Source: Actinomycetes bacterium (GTDB lineage Bacteria; Actinomycetota; Actinomycetes; Mycobacteriales; Mycobacteriaceae). Taken from it: a DNA stretch of 64,000 nt. Positions 16,102-25,273 of this stretch are shown piece after piece. Under the pieces are notes generated by a model. That model was not told the origin of the DNA, searched no databases, and worked only from the letters and a program-made list of their open reading frames with translations. Position 1 is the stretch's first letter, and each line of letters starts with the position of its first letter. Position numbers and translations under genes: made by a program. The stretch lies in contig JAEZZR010000012.1 in NCBI GenBank assembly GCA_023418505.1, positions 186,001 to 250,000 of the forward strand, read 5' to 3'.

Positions 16102-18252
16102 CTACTTATCGGATCCCAACCCTTCAGTGTGGTAATCCTCTACCCACTGGGTGATGGGCTCTGCATTATCGGAAAGATCCGAGTTGCCTGGCAAATCACG
16201 CTGCAAGTGCAGGAATTCCATGTGGCGCTCGTACAAGTCCAGTACGTTTTCGATCATTTGCTGCTTGGTGTAGCCGTAAACGTCGTAGCCCAAGGAACCG
16301 GTCAGCGAGTACACCTCGAGGCGGTAGTAGTGGCTATCGGCGTCCTGATCCAAGTGCACGCGGCCTGCGAACGACGGCGTTGGGCACTCGTGTGGATATA
16401 CCTGGTAGCGGAAGTTGCGCTCGTCGCCGAAGTTCACCAACAGATCCAGCTGGTCAATATCCAAACCATCTACTTCGCGACGATCCAAGGTCACATCGGC
16501 GCCTTGCTCGCGGATCGCATCGGCGACCTCTACTAGCGCAGGCTCAACCACCTTATCCAAGTGAGCATTGACCTGGCGTGCCGATGGGAAGGACATGGAA
16601 CGTCGTAAGCGCTGGCGCCAGCTCTCGTGTACGCCCGGCGACAAAGCTCGCGACGACATCGCCCCGTGCATCGCCACTGCCGTCGAGCGCTGTTCAATGA
16701 TTTCTAGCCGCAGCGACTTAAACAGGCCGTACATCACCAGATAAATCACGATGGAAAATGGCAAGCCCATCACAATCGTGGCCATCTGCAACGTGGAAAC
16801 ACCATCGACGTAGAGCATCGCCACCGTCAAAATACCCACGGTGACCGCCCAGAAGATACGAGACAGGGTCTTGCCATCCTGCTGGGTATCAGTGATCTTC
16901 GAGGTGAAGTTACTCATCACCAGTGCCGCGGAGTCCGCCGAAGTGATGTACAGCAAGAAGCCAATCAAGGTAGCCACGATTGCCACAATGGTGGCAAATG
17001 GGTACTGCTCGAGCAGCAGGTAGAAGCCACGTTCTGGGTTTTCCACTGCCATCTGGCCGAAGGTGGTGTCGCCATTCATCACAATGTCCAGCGCGGAGTT
17101 GCCGAAGAAGGAAACCCACAGCAGCACGAAGATGAATGGAATAGTCATCGTGCCGATCACGAACTGACGCAAGCTACGGCCACGCGAAATGCGAGCCAAG
17201 AACAGACCCACGAATGGTGCCCAGGCGATCCACCAGGCCCAGAAGAACAGCGTCCAGGCATTCAACCACTCTTGCGCATCCGAGAATGCGTAGGTTTCCA
17301 AGGTCAACCCTGGGAACTTCGAGACATATTCGCCTACGTTCATCACCAACGCATCCATCAGGAACGAGGTACGGCCGGTAAAGGTGATGTAGAGCATCAA
17401 CGCGATTGCGAGGCCAACGTTGATCTCCGAAAGCCGGCGAATACCCTTATCCACACCCGATACCGCCGAAATCGTGGCCACGGCTACGGCGATCACAATC
17501 AGAGCCACCTGCATTGTGACGTTTTCTGGCAGATCAAACAGCACATTCAGGCCGTAGTTGAGCTGTACGACGCCGATGCCCAGCGACGTTGCCACACCGA
17601 ACACGGTGCCCAGCATCGCGGCAATATCTACGGCGTCACCCGCCGGGCCATGAATACGCTTACCGATGATCGGGTAGAGCGCAGACCGGATAGTCAGTGG
17701 CATGTTCAACCGGTAGGCAAAGTAGCCGAAAGCCATACCCATCAGGGCGTAGAGTGCCCAGCCGGTAATGCCGTAGTGGAACAGCGTGAACATCACTGCT
17801 TCACGGGCAGCTTCGACAGTTTCTGGGTCGCCCACTGGTGGCTCAAAGTACTGCGACAAAGGTTCGGCCACAGAGAAGAACAGCAAGTCGATACCAATAC
17901 CAGCGGCAAACAACATCGACGCCCAGGCGTAGAGGTTATATTGCGGCTTCGCGTGATCGGGGCCAAGTTTGATTTTGCCCGTCTTGCCTGCAGCAATCAC
18001 AATCATGAAAACCACTGCCACCGTGGCTGTCACAATATAAAACCAACCCAAGTTATTGGATACAGTTTCCACGATCGTCGCCAGCGAATTAGCAGCAGAA
18101 TCTGGCGCCACAATTGCCCACAGCGCCACAGATAAAATCAAGAAGCCTGAAATTAGGAAAACAGGCCAATTTACTTGTGGAGATTCTCGCTTTTCACTAG
18201 ACATTTTTTCACTAGATGTCCCATCAGATACCACAGTGGGTGATTCACTCAT
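16102..18252 (-). CDS. betT: BCCT-family choline/betaine transporter with long C-terminal domain (BetT-type)
   Basis: A 716-residue BCCT carrier. Twelve helices span about residues 30-530, including the family signature NAWTLFFWAWWIAWAPFVG. The remaining ~180 residues are a hydrophilic cytoplasmic domain (DQLDLLVNFGDERNFRYQVY and HLDQDADSHYYRLEVYS), the arrangement of BetT-type choline importers whose C-terminal part takes part in osmotic regulation. It sits between betB (same strand) and betA (divergent), so choline is the likely substrate. A TATAGT -10-like element lies about 35-40 bp upstream on the minus strand. No BetI repressor gene is present in the locus. Confidence 0.88.
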   Translation of the reverse strand: MSESPTVVSDGTSSEKMSSEKRESPQVNWPVFLISGFLILSVALWAIVAPDSAANSLATIVETVSNNLGWFYIVTATVAVVFMIVIAAGKTGKIKLGPDHAKPQYNLYAWASMLFAAGIGIDLLFFSVAEPLSQYFEPPVGDPETVEAAREAVMFTLFHYGITGWALYALMGMAFGYFAYRLNMPLTIRSALYPIIGKRIHGPAGDAVDIAAMLGTVFGVATSLGIGVVQLNYGLNVLFDLPENVTMQVALIVIAVAVATISAVSGVDKGIRRLSEINVGLAIALMLYITFTGRTSFLMDALVMNVGEYVSKFPGLTLETYAFSDAQEWLNAWTLFFWAWWIAWAPFVGLFLARISRGRSLRQFVIGTMTIPFIFVLLWVSFFGNSALDIVMNGDTTFGQMAVENPERGFYLLLEQYPFATIVAIVATLIGFLLYITSADSAALVMSNFTSKITDTQQDGKTLSRIFWAVTVGILTVAMLYVDGVSTLQMATIVMGLPFSIVIYLVMYGLFKSLRLEIIEQRSTAVAMHGAMSSRALSPGVHESWRQRLRRSMSFPSARQVNAHLDKVVEPALVEVADAIREQGADVTLDRREVDGLDIDQLDLLVNFGDERNFRYQVYPHECPTPSFAGRVHLDQDADSHYYRLEVYSLTGSLGYDVYGYTKQQMIENVLDLYERHMEFLHLQRDLPGNSDLSDNAEPITQWVEDYHTEGLGSDK

Positions 18253-18415
18253 GAAATTATTTCCTTAAACTCGAGAGTCTTGCCCTACTATACAAAACCC
18301 CCTCGATTTGCCTCCCAGGCCTGCAACAATTGCTCCCAAAAGTAACTGGCATCAGGCATTTATCTATGTAACCCTGGATGGGTAAAACATAAACTTGTGG
18401 AGGATATAGAACTTC

Positions 18416-20173
18416 ATGGCTTTCCCATTTATCAACCGAATTCCGGGCTTGAACCGGATCACCGGTAGCACCAACAATTCCGAGGTAGAACACCGCGACG
18501 TGGTAATTGTTGGCGCTGGCTCGGCTGGCTCTGTGCTGGCCAACCGCCTGTCTTCGGATTTCGATACCAACGTCTTGGTATTGGAAGCAGGCCGGATGGA
18601 TTCACTTTGGGATCTGTTCATCCACATGCCTTCGGCTTTCTCCTTCCCTATTGGGAATAAGCATTACGACTGGGCATATGAATCCGATCCTGAACCAGAG
18701 ATGAACAACCGTCGCGTTTACCATGCGCGTGGCAAGGTCGTGGGCGGCTCCTCGTCGATCAACGGCCAGATCTACCAGCGCGGCAACCCGATGGACTACG
18801 ACAAGTGGGGCGAGCGCGCCGGCTTGGAAAACTGGGGCTGGGCAAACGTGTTGCCGTACTTCAAGCGGATGGAAAACGCGCTGGGCTCTGATCCATCGGA
18901 TCCTCGCCGTGGCCACGACGGCCCGTTGCGCATGAAGCGCGGTCCAGCGAACTCCCCGCTGTTCAAGGCTTTCTTCAAGTCCATCGAGCAGGCCGGCTAC
19001 CACTACACCGAGGACGTCAACGGCTACCGTCAGGAAGGTTTCGGGCCTTTCGACGCCAACATCGCCGATGGCAAGCGCCTCTCGGCTGCGCGTGCCTACC
19101 TGCACCCAGTGTTGGATCGCCCTAACTTGGAGCTGCGCACCCGCGCCAATGCCACCCGAGTGCTTTTCGACGGCACCAAGGCCACCGGCGTGGAGTACAC
19201 CTGGAAGGGTCGCACCCGCCAGGTACACGCGGACAAAGTGATTCTGTGTGGTGGCGCCTTCAACTCGCCACAGCTGCTGCAAGTTTCGGGCGTTGGCGAC
19301 GAAAAACTGCTGAACAGTGTGGGTGTCAACGTCGTAAAGCACCTCCCTGGTGTGGGCGAGAACCTGCAGGATCACCTGGAAGTGTACGTGCAATATAACT
19401 GCACGAAGCCAGTGTCTTCGCAGCGCTACCTAGAGAAGTGGCGCTGGCCATTCATTGGTGCCTGGTGGATTCTGACCAAGAAGGGACCGGTGGCAACCTC
19501 GCACTTTGAGGGCGGCGGTTTTGCGCGCTCGAATGAAAACGAGAAGTACCCGAACCTGATGTTCCACTTCCTGCCACTGGCGATGCGCTACGACGGCACG
19601 AAGCCAGAAGGCGACGACGGCTTCCAGTTCCACGTAGGCCCGATGTACTCCGATGCGATCGGCCACGTGCGCATTAAGTCTGCGGACATCAATGTGAAGC
19701 CATCGATCCTGTTCAACTACCTTTCCACCGAGCAGGATCGACGCGAGTGGGTTGAGGCCATCAAGGTTTCGCGCAAGTTGCTGGATACCCCGGCGATGCG
19801 TGAGTACTGGGATCGCGAGACCTCCCCAGGTGCGGACGTGCAGTCTGATGAAGACATCCTGGAATGGGTACGCAACGACGCCGAAACCGCGCTGCACCCA
19901 TCCTGCACTTGTGCAATGGGTCCAGCTGACGACGAAATGGCTGTTGTCGATCCAGAATCCATGCAGGTACACGGCACCGACGGCTTGTACGTGGTAGATG
20001 CGTCCGTGATGCCAAGCATCACCAACGGCAACATCTACGCCCCAACGATGATGATTGCCGAAAAGGCAGCCGACATCATCGCCGGCAAGAAGCCACTGGC
20101 GCCCATCACCCAGGAAGAACTGCCGTTCTACCGTGCCGGTGAGAACATGCCTCTGGATCCGCCACAGGCGTAA
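18416..20173 (+). CDS. betA: Choline dehydrogenase family GMC oxidoreductase (BetA)
   Basis: A 585-residue FAD-dependent GMC oxidoreductase. The FAD-binding motif is DVVIVGAGSAGSVLANRLS at about residues 28-46, the GMC signature is GKVVGGSSSINGQIYQRGNP near 105, and the active-site histidine lies in LHPSCTCAMG near 500. It oxidises choline to betaine aldehyde, which BetB converts to glycine betaine, an osmoprotectant. A GGAGG site lies 12 nt before the ATG, a rather long spacing. The first ~25 residues before the FAD motif are an extension relative to most BetA proteins. The carnitine/choline acyltransferase gene follows on the same strand. Confidence 0.92.
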   Translation: MAFPFINRIPGLNRITGSTNNSEVEHRDVVIVGAGSAGSVLANRLSSDFDTNVLVLEAGRMDSLWDLFIHMPSAFSFPIGNKHYDWAYESDPEPEMNNRRVYHARGKVVGGSSSINGQIYQRGNPMDYDKWGERAGLENWGWANVLPYFKRMENALGSDPSDPRRGHDGPLRMKRGPANSPLFKAFFKSIEQAGYHYTEDVNGYRQEGFGPFDANIADGKRLSAARAYLHPVLDRPNLELRTRANATRVLFDGTKATGVEYTWKGRTRQVHADKVILCGGAFNSPQLLQVSGVGDEKLLNSVGVNVVKHLPGVGENLQDHLEVYVQYNCTKPVSSQRYLEKWRWPFIGAWWILTKKGPVATSHFEGGGFARSNENEKYPNLMFHFLPLAMRYDGTKPEGDDGFQFHVGPMYSDAIGHVRIKSADINVKPSILFNYLSTEQDRREWVEAIKVSRKLLDTPAMREYWDRETSPGADVQSDEDILEWVRNDAETALHPSCTCAMGPADDEMAVVDPESMQVHGTDGLYVVDASVMPSITNGNIYAPTMMIAEKAADIIAGKKPLAPITQEELPFYRAGENMPLDPPQA

Positions 20174-20262
20174 CTCTGGGCAGACCTGGGCGCGGTGGGC
20201 GGCGGATCTCGGCGCGGTAGGCAACTGCGGTTTTCGTGGCTTTTGGCGGTATTTTGGAAGGT

Positions 20263-22092
20263 ATGACTGATACTGAAATAACTGCTAAAAGCGCCGTAGT
20301 ATCAACCGATAATCCGGTAGGTAAACCCCTGCCGGTTCCCCAGTTGACCAGCACTTTTCAACTCCTGCAATCCAGTGTGGATGCACTGAAGGACACCTTG
20401 GGTGCGCCAGTAGTGCAGCAAAGCCACAACACGATTGCAGCTTTCATTGCTGATGCCGCCGAACCCCACACCGGCGATGCTGATATCGCCCGCCAACTTC
20501 AGGACGATCTGAAGTCCTTCGCCGCAGACCGCGAAGCCGCCGGCACCAGCTGGCTGGCCGAAAAGTGGCTGGATGATTATCTGGTCACCCGCACCAGCTT
20601 GCCTTTGGCCTCTAACGTGGGCTTCCAGATCCACGTGGAAACCGCGGACACTGGATTGGGCCGCGTCGCTGAACTAATTCACCGCGCCGCATTGGTGCAC
20701 CTAAAGCAGGCCGAAGGCACGATGCCGCAGGAAAAGGACTTCCGTGGCAACGACATCTTCCCACTGCAGTGGGAGTGCTTCAACGGCGGTATGCGCGTGC
20801 CAGCCGAGCACATCGATCGCATTGAACGCGCGGAGCACACCGTCGCCAGCCGCGAAATCGTGATTTACCACGGCGGTAAGGCGTGGGCGATGCAGGTTAC
20901 TGATGCTTCTGGCACAGTGGCTGCCCCGGGTGCGATTGCGAATCAGCTGCGCACGATTCTCGCGCACGACGTGGATACCAGCGATGCCGCGGCGCACACC
21001 TCCTTCACCGCGCCTTCCTACATCGGTTCCGAGCAGCTCGCCCCGCTCTACGCCGAAATGCTTGACGACGAGCGCAACGCCGCAGTCCACCAACGCCTCT
21101 CGGGCGCCCTGTTTTGCGTCTCTTTACTCGACGACACCGATGAAAAATCCACCGAAGAACTCCTCCACCTGTCTGCTTTCCAGCCAGGGACGGCGTGGGT
21201 GTACAAGCCACTGACGTATGTGATGGGCGTGGATTCGGCCTGGCTATGCCTGCATGTGGAACACTCCACCATCGATGGTGCGACCTTGGTAGCAGCCGTG
21301 AAGCTGTTGCAGGAAACTGCAGTAGCTGATGGTACGGGTGCTGGCCGGGACGCTGAGTTCGCTATCGACGAGTTGGCCTGGCACTTCACCGAAGACCAGA
21401 GCGCTCAGCTGGAACAGGCGGTAGCTACTGTAAGCGCACAGGCGGATCAGTACCGGTTGAACCTGGTGCATGTGCCTACTCCTGATCTGAGTGGCCTGCC
21501 GTTTAAGACCAGTGCTGATGCTTTGTTCCAATTGGTGCTGACTACGGCGCAGCAGCTGGCTTATGGCAAGGTGCGTGGCGTCTATGAAGCCGTGGATATG
21601 CGGGAATACGTCGCTGGCCGTACGGAATGCTTGCGTCCGGTAACGCAACCTGCTGTGACTTTGGCTCAGGCATTGGTTGCAGGCCAAGAGATCACGGTGG
21701 GCATGGTGGAGGCAGTCTTCGCCGAACACCGTGGGTGGGTGAAAGCTTGTAAGTCTGGCAACGCCTTCGATCGTCATTTCTGGGCGTTGCGCTATATGGC
21801 CGAGCGCCGTGACATCGAACTGCCAGCAGTATTCACCGATGAGGGTATTACGGCGGTGCGAACGGACTTCCTTTCGACGTCCTCAATTGGCTCGGATCAG
21901 CAGATCGTCCGCTTTGCGTTTGCACCAACCACCCTGCATGGCTTTGGGGTGAACTACACGCCGAAAGATGGCGGCGCCACGATCGAGTATTTGGTCAGCA
22001 GTGTTGACGACGCTACCGATCAGCCGACTGCTTTCTTAGGCGCATTACCGCAGGCTGCGGAGTTGATTGTCGCTGCCGTCGCCAAGCTCTAA
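20263..22092 (+). CDS. Carnitine/choline O-acyltransferase family enzyme
   Basis: A 609-residue member of the choline/carnitine acyltransferase family, which is best known from eukaryotes. The catalytic histidine lies in HVEHSTIDGATL (the family's EHSxxDG motif), the substrate-binding region in YEAVDMREYVAGRTECLRPVT matches the family's GRTExxR motif, and the C-terminal LHGFGVNYTP matches the conserved GYGVxY segment. It would transfer an acyl or acetyl group between CoA and carnitine or choline. Location directly after betA suggests choline or a related quaternary amine, but the residues deciding between carnitine and choline cannot be aligned by eye. A GTG at 20236 extends the frame but lacks a ribosome binding site; GGAAG is 2 nt before the ATG at 20263. 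Confidence 0.85.
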   Translation: MTDTEITAKSAVVSTDNPVGKPLPVPQLTSTFQLLQSSVDALKDTLGAPVVQQSHNTIAAFIADAAEPHTGDADIARQLQDDLKSFAADREAAGTSWLAEKWLDDYLVTRTSLPLASNVGFQIHVETADTGLGRVAELIHRAALVHLKQAEGTMPQEKDFRGNDIFPLQWECFNGGMRVPAEHIDRIERAEHTVASREIVIYHGGKAWAMQVTDASGTVAAPGAIANQLRTILAHDVDTSDAAAHTSFTAPSYIGSEQLAPLYAEMLDDERNAAVHQRLSGALFCVSLLDDTDEKSTEELLHLSAFQPGTAWVYKPLTYVMGVDSAWLCLHVEHSTIDGATLVAAVKLLQETAVADGTGAGRDAEFAIDELAWHFTEDQSAQLEQAVATVSAQADQYRLNLVHVPTPDLSGLPFKTSADALFQLVLTTAQQLAYGKVRGVYEAVDMREYVAGRTECLRPVTQPAVTLAQALVAGQEITVGMVEAVFAEHRGWVKACKSGNAFDRHFWALRYMAERRDIELPAVFTDEGITAVRTDFLSTSSIGSDQQIVRFAFAPTTLHGFGVNYTPKDGGATIEYLVSSVDDATDQPTAFLGALPQAAELIVAAVAKL

Positions 22093-22094
22093 CG

Positions 22095-22529
22095 CTAGAG
22101 GTCGCGAACCGACTGTGTGAATTGATTTCGCATGGCCGGGTCGCGCATCAACTGCTGGATCGTGATTGGATCCAGGTAGGCGAAGAACGCTTCTTTTGCC
22201 CCGGCGAGCGCATTGCGCAGCGAACAGCCGGGTAGCAAGGGGCAATCGCTGCCTACGCAATCGACGACTTCGCCGGTTTCGAGTGCACGCAGGATGTAGC
22301 CGACGGATTTTTGTTCGGCGCCTTTGGCGAAGTAGATGCCGCCGTAGCGTCCTTTTACGGCTTCTACGAGGTCGAGTTCTGCCAGGCGTGTGACCACTTT
22401 GGACACATGCGCGCGGGAGGCGTTGAGTTCGTCTGCTACTTCTGCGGCGGTGAATTTTTGTCCGGGTTGGCCGACGGCAAGGCGTAGCACGATGCGAAGT
22501 CCCAGGTCTGAGAACATTGTCAGCTGCAT
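22095..22529 (-). CDS. Rrf2-family iron-sulfur regulator, NsrR-like
   Basis: A 144-residue Rrf2 family protein. The N-terminal winged helix-turn-helix (MQLTMFSDLGLRIVLRLA ... SRAHVSKVVTRLAELDLVEAVKGRYGG) is followed by three cysteines spaced C-x5-C-x5-C in VDCVGSDCPLLPGCSL, the arrangement that ligates an Fe-S cluster in NsrR. It probably senses nitric oxide or redox state and represses target genes. No typical target such as hmp is adjacent, so its regulon must lie elsewhere. It is convergent with the acyltransferase gene with only 2 bp between stop codons. Confidence 0.88.
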   Translation of the reverse strand: MQLTMFSDLGLRIVLRLAVGQPGQKFTAAEVADELNASRAHVSKVVTRLAELDLVEAVKGRYGGIYFAKGAEQKSVGYILRALETGEVVDCVGSDCPLLPGCSLRNALAGAKEAFFAYLDPITIQQLMRDPAMRNQFTQSVRDL

Positions 22530-22616
22530 GGGAGATCCTCGCTGTGAAACATCGGGCTGGGGTGGGTTGGGGCTGGGGTAGGTGGGCTGGACGTGGGGTG
22601 TGCTTTTTAGGCTACT

Positions 22617-22655
22617 AAAAAAATCCGGCTCAACCCGAAATGAGTTGAACCGGAT
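22617..22655 (-). terminator. Rho-independent terminator after pckG
   Basis: A 12-bp stem ATCCGGCTCAAC / GTTGAACCGGAT (one G-U pair) with a seven-A run on its left, giving a U7 tract on the minus-strand transcript. It follows the pckG stop by about 55 nt, after a CTAG-rich repeat segment. Confidence 0.88.
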
Positions 22656-22661
22656 GGTGGT

Positions 22662-22714
22662 TTAGCTAGCGGTTGCTAGCGCTGAGCTAGTTGTAACTAG
22701 CTCTTGGTTGCTAG
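22662..22714 (-). repeat. CTAG-rich degenerate repeats from the pckG stop codon onward
   Basis: Read on the minus strand, the stop region AACTAGCAACC is followed by further CTAG copies roughly every 10-14 nt (GAGCTAGTTAC, AACTAGCTC, CGCTAGCAACC, GCTAGCTAA), with the CTAGCAACC form repeated. CTAG is usually a scarce tetramer, so this density suggests serial duplication of the stop-codon segment. Confidence 0.7.
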
Positions 22715-24552
22715 TTCTGCTTGCGTAGCTTGTCTGCCACACGAGCCTTCAGAGCTTCGTATTCGTCCCAGACTTCCTGCGGTACGCGGTCGCCGAGGGA
22801 CTTCAGCCACTCTTCGTTGTCTGCCAGGTCGCCATGCCACTTCGCAGCTGGAGCCTTCAGAGCTTCCTTGACGTCCTCTAGTGGGGTGTCCAAGCCGCTG
22901 AGATCCAAGTCTTCTGCTTCTGCGGTGTAGCCAACCACGGTTTCGCGGGCACCTACGCGGCCTTCGATGCGGTCGACGATCCACTTCAGTACGCGACTGT
23001 TGTCGCCGAATCCTGGCCAGAGGAAACGTCCATCGTCGCCACGGCGGAACCAGTTGACCAAGAAGACCTCTGGCATCTTGTCGCCGCCCTTCTTGCCCAT
23101 GTCGATCCAGTGCTGCAAGTAGTCGCCTACGTTGTAGCCCAGGAATGGCAGCATTGCCATTGGGTCGTGGCGCAGCGAGCCAACCTTAGCTTCTGCGGAA
23201 GCTGCGGTCTGGCCGGATGCCAAGATGGCACCGATGAAGGTGGCGTGGTTCCAGTCGCGTGCCTGGGTTACCAATGGCACGGTGTCTGGGCGACGGCCAC
23301 CGAACAGGATTGCGTCCACTGGAACGCCCTGAGGATCGTCGTACTCTGGTGCAGCTACTGGGCACTGAGCAATTGGGGTGCAGTAACGGGAGTTCGGGTG
23401 GCTGGAGAGCTCTTCCGAATCCGGAGTCCAGTCGTTACCCTTCCAGTCGATAGCGTGGTCTGGCTTGTTCTCCAGGCCTTCCCACCACACATCGCCGTCG
23501 TCGGTCAGTGCAACGTTGGTGAACAGGGTGTTGCCTGCTTCCATCGTCTTCATAGCGTTCGGGTTGGAGCTGTAGTTCGTGCCTGGAGCAACACCGAAGA
23601 AGCCGTTTTCTGGGTTTACGGCGTACAGCTTGCCGTCCTTGCCGAACTTCAGCCATGCAATGTCGTCGCCCACAACCTCGGCAGTCCAGCCTTCGATGGT
23701 TGGGGTCAACATTGCGAGGTTGGTCTTGCCACAAGCCGATGGGAATGCAGCACAGATGTGGTAGGACTTGCCTTCTGGCGAGGTGAGCTTCAGGATCAGC
23801 ATGTGCTCGGCCATCCAGCCTTCTTCCTTGGCCATCACCGAAGCGATACGCAGTGCGTAGCACTTCTTAGCCAAGATGGCGTTGCCGCCGTAGCCGGAGC
23901 CGTAGGACCAGATTTCCTTGGTCTCTGGGAACTGAGAGATGTACTTGGTCTCGTTGCATGGCCAAGCAACATCTTCTTCACCTTCAGCCAGTGGAGCACC
24001 TACGGAGTGCAGTGCGTGGACGAAATCGCCATCCTTGCCGATCTTGTCCAGAGCGTCCTGACCCATGCGAGTCATAATGCGCATGGATAGAACCACGTAT
24101 TCAGAGTCGGTCAACTGAACGCCAAGCTTTGGCTCTGGGTCGGTAATCGGCCCCATGCAGAAAGGCACTACGTACATGGTGCGACCCTTCATCGAACCAC
24201 GGTAGTGCTCAACCATTTCGTTCTTAAGCTTCGTTGGATCCGCCCAGTTGTTGGTTGGGCCGGCATCTTCTTCCTTCTCGGAAGCAATGAAGGTACGGGA
24301 CTCTACACGAGCAACGTCGGCTGGGTTAGAGCGAGCGAGGAAAGAGTTCGGGCGCTTTTCCTCGTTCAACTTGATCAGAGTGCCCTTTTCAACCAACTCA
24401 CTGGTAAGGCGATCCCATTCCTCTTGAGAACCATCTGCGAAAACTACGCGCTCTGGCTGAGTAAGTTCTACTACTTCGCCAATCCAACGCAGCAGTTCAG
24501 CATTTTCGGTTGGAGCCTGGCCCTCGAGGCCTGGAATGGAAGGTGCGGACAT
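22711..24552 (-). CDS. pckG: Phosphoenolpyruvate carboxykinase (GTP)
   Basis: A 613-residue GTP-type PEPCK. It has the P-loop kinase motif with the reactive cysteine in AAFPSACGKTNLAML, the oxaloacetate/metal region YGGNAILAKKCYALRIAS, and the guanine-binding NWFRRGDDGRFLWPGFGDN segment. It converts oxaloacetate and GTP to phosphoenolpyruvate, the gluconeogenic exit from the TCA cycle, which fits growth on fatty acids via FadA/FadB. The gene is monocistronic, with a strong terminator. A 193-bp upstream region separates it from the unknown three-gene operon; I see no regulator site there that I can name. Confidence 0.97.
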   Translation of the reverse strand: MSAPSIPGLEGQAPTENAELLRWIGEVVELTQPERVVFADGSQEEWDRLTSELVEKGTLIKLNEEKRPNSFLARSNPADVARVESRTFIASEKEEDAGPTNNWADPTKLKNEMVEHYRGSMKGRTMYVVPFCMGPITDPEPKLGVQLTDSEYVVLSMRIMTRMGQDALDKIGKDGDFVHALHSVGAPLAEGEEDVAWPCNETKYISQFPETKEIWSYGSGYGGNAILAKKCYALRIASVMAKEEGWMAEHMLILKLTSPEGKSYHICAAFPSACGKTNLAMLTPTIEGWTAEVVGDDIAWLKFGKDGKLYAVNPENGFFGVAPGTNYSSNPNAMKTMEAGNTLFTNVALTDDGDVWWEGLENKPDHAIDWKGNDWTPDSEELSSHPNSRYCTPIAQCPVAAPEYDDPQGVPVDAILFGGRRPDTVPLVTQARDWNHATFIGAILASGQTAASAEAKVGSLRHDPMAMLPFLGYNVGDYLQHWIDMGKKGGDKMPEVFLVNWFRRGDDGRFLWPGFGDNSRVLKWIVDRIEGRVGARETVVGYTAEAEDLDLSGLDTPLEDVKEALKAPAAKWHGDLADNEEWLKSLGDRVPQEVWDEYEALKARVADKLRKQN

Positions 24553-24745
24553 CAGTTCTCCTGACTAGTTTGGGCAACGGTAATTCGCTTCTACAGAAAC
24601 TAGGCTACCGATCGTGATCAGATTTCGCCCTGATCCCAAACGGTAAACGCTACTAGCTGCAGGTTTAACGCTCGATTTGGTAAAACCCTTGGGGTAATTA
24701 CTACACTAGCTGTCGTTTTACCTTTTTCGGTTAATAAGGTTCCCC

Positions 24746-25273
24746 TTACCACTGCCATTGCTGTGACGCAGCTCGCTCCCAATCTTCAATGAGATCTTCA
24801 GCAACTGCGTTGAAGCCATTTTCTTCCGCGAGTGCTCCTGGTGCGACTCCTTCCGAGGCCGCTCCTTCCGAAGACGCTCCTTCTGTGGCGGTTGCCTCCA
24901 CGCTGGCTCTCTCTGAGCCAGTAGCAACCCAGGATTCCCAACTGCCGTCGAAGCGCATTGTGGTGACATGATCTACGGCACCATCGCCGTCCAGATCCGA
25001 GTAAATCGAAACACCGCGCTCATCGGCTAGAGTCACATCGCTATCAGTGCTCAGATTCAGATCGGCACTAAGTTCGGAATCTGATCCAGAATCAGAACCG
25101 AGGTCGTACACTTGACCGCCCACTGTGACGGTTAAACCAGTACTGGCTGCACCGGGTTCAAGTGGCGTGGCACCTTCAAGACCACACACGCCATCGAGCT
25201 GTTCGACATGCGACCCACCGGCAAGCAGCTGATCACTAGAAAACAATTCCCCAGAAAATAAGCCGTTATCCAT
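24746..25273 (-). CDS. Acidic protein of unknown function, possibly DUF6802-like
   Basis: A 175-residue, strongly acidic protein (no signal peptide or membrane helix visible). The centre contains a compact motif, GVSIYSDLDGDGAVDHVTTMRFDGSWESW, that resembles the calcium-loop-like DxDxDG pattern and the DUF6802 family of corynebacteria; the family call is tentative. The C-terminal part contains an EGASSEGAASEGVA repeat. It is the last gene of a three-gene operon; its start overlaps the stop of the gene before it by 8 nt (ATGGATAA), indicating translational coupling. Confidence 0.65.
   Translation of the reverse strand: MDNGLFSGELFSSDQLLAGGSHVEQLDGVCGLEGATPLEPGAASTGLTVTVGGQVYDLGSDSGSDSELSADLNLSTDSDVTLADERGVSIYSDLDGDGAVDHVTTMRFDGSWESWVATGSERASVEATATEGASSEGAASEGVAPGALAEENGFNAVAEDLIEDWERAASQQWQW

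Noticed and set aside
18602..20224. Two minus-strand frames of about 263 codons opposite betA
   Set aside because: His/Val-rich antisense products of GC-skewed codons; betA is certain.
23110..24090. A 326-codon plus-strand frame opposite pckG
   Set aside because: pckG carries all catalytic motifs; the antisense translation shows no domain.
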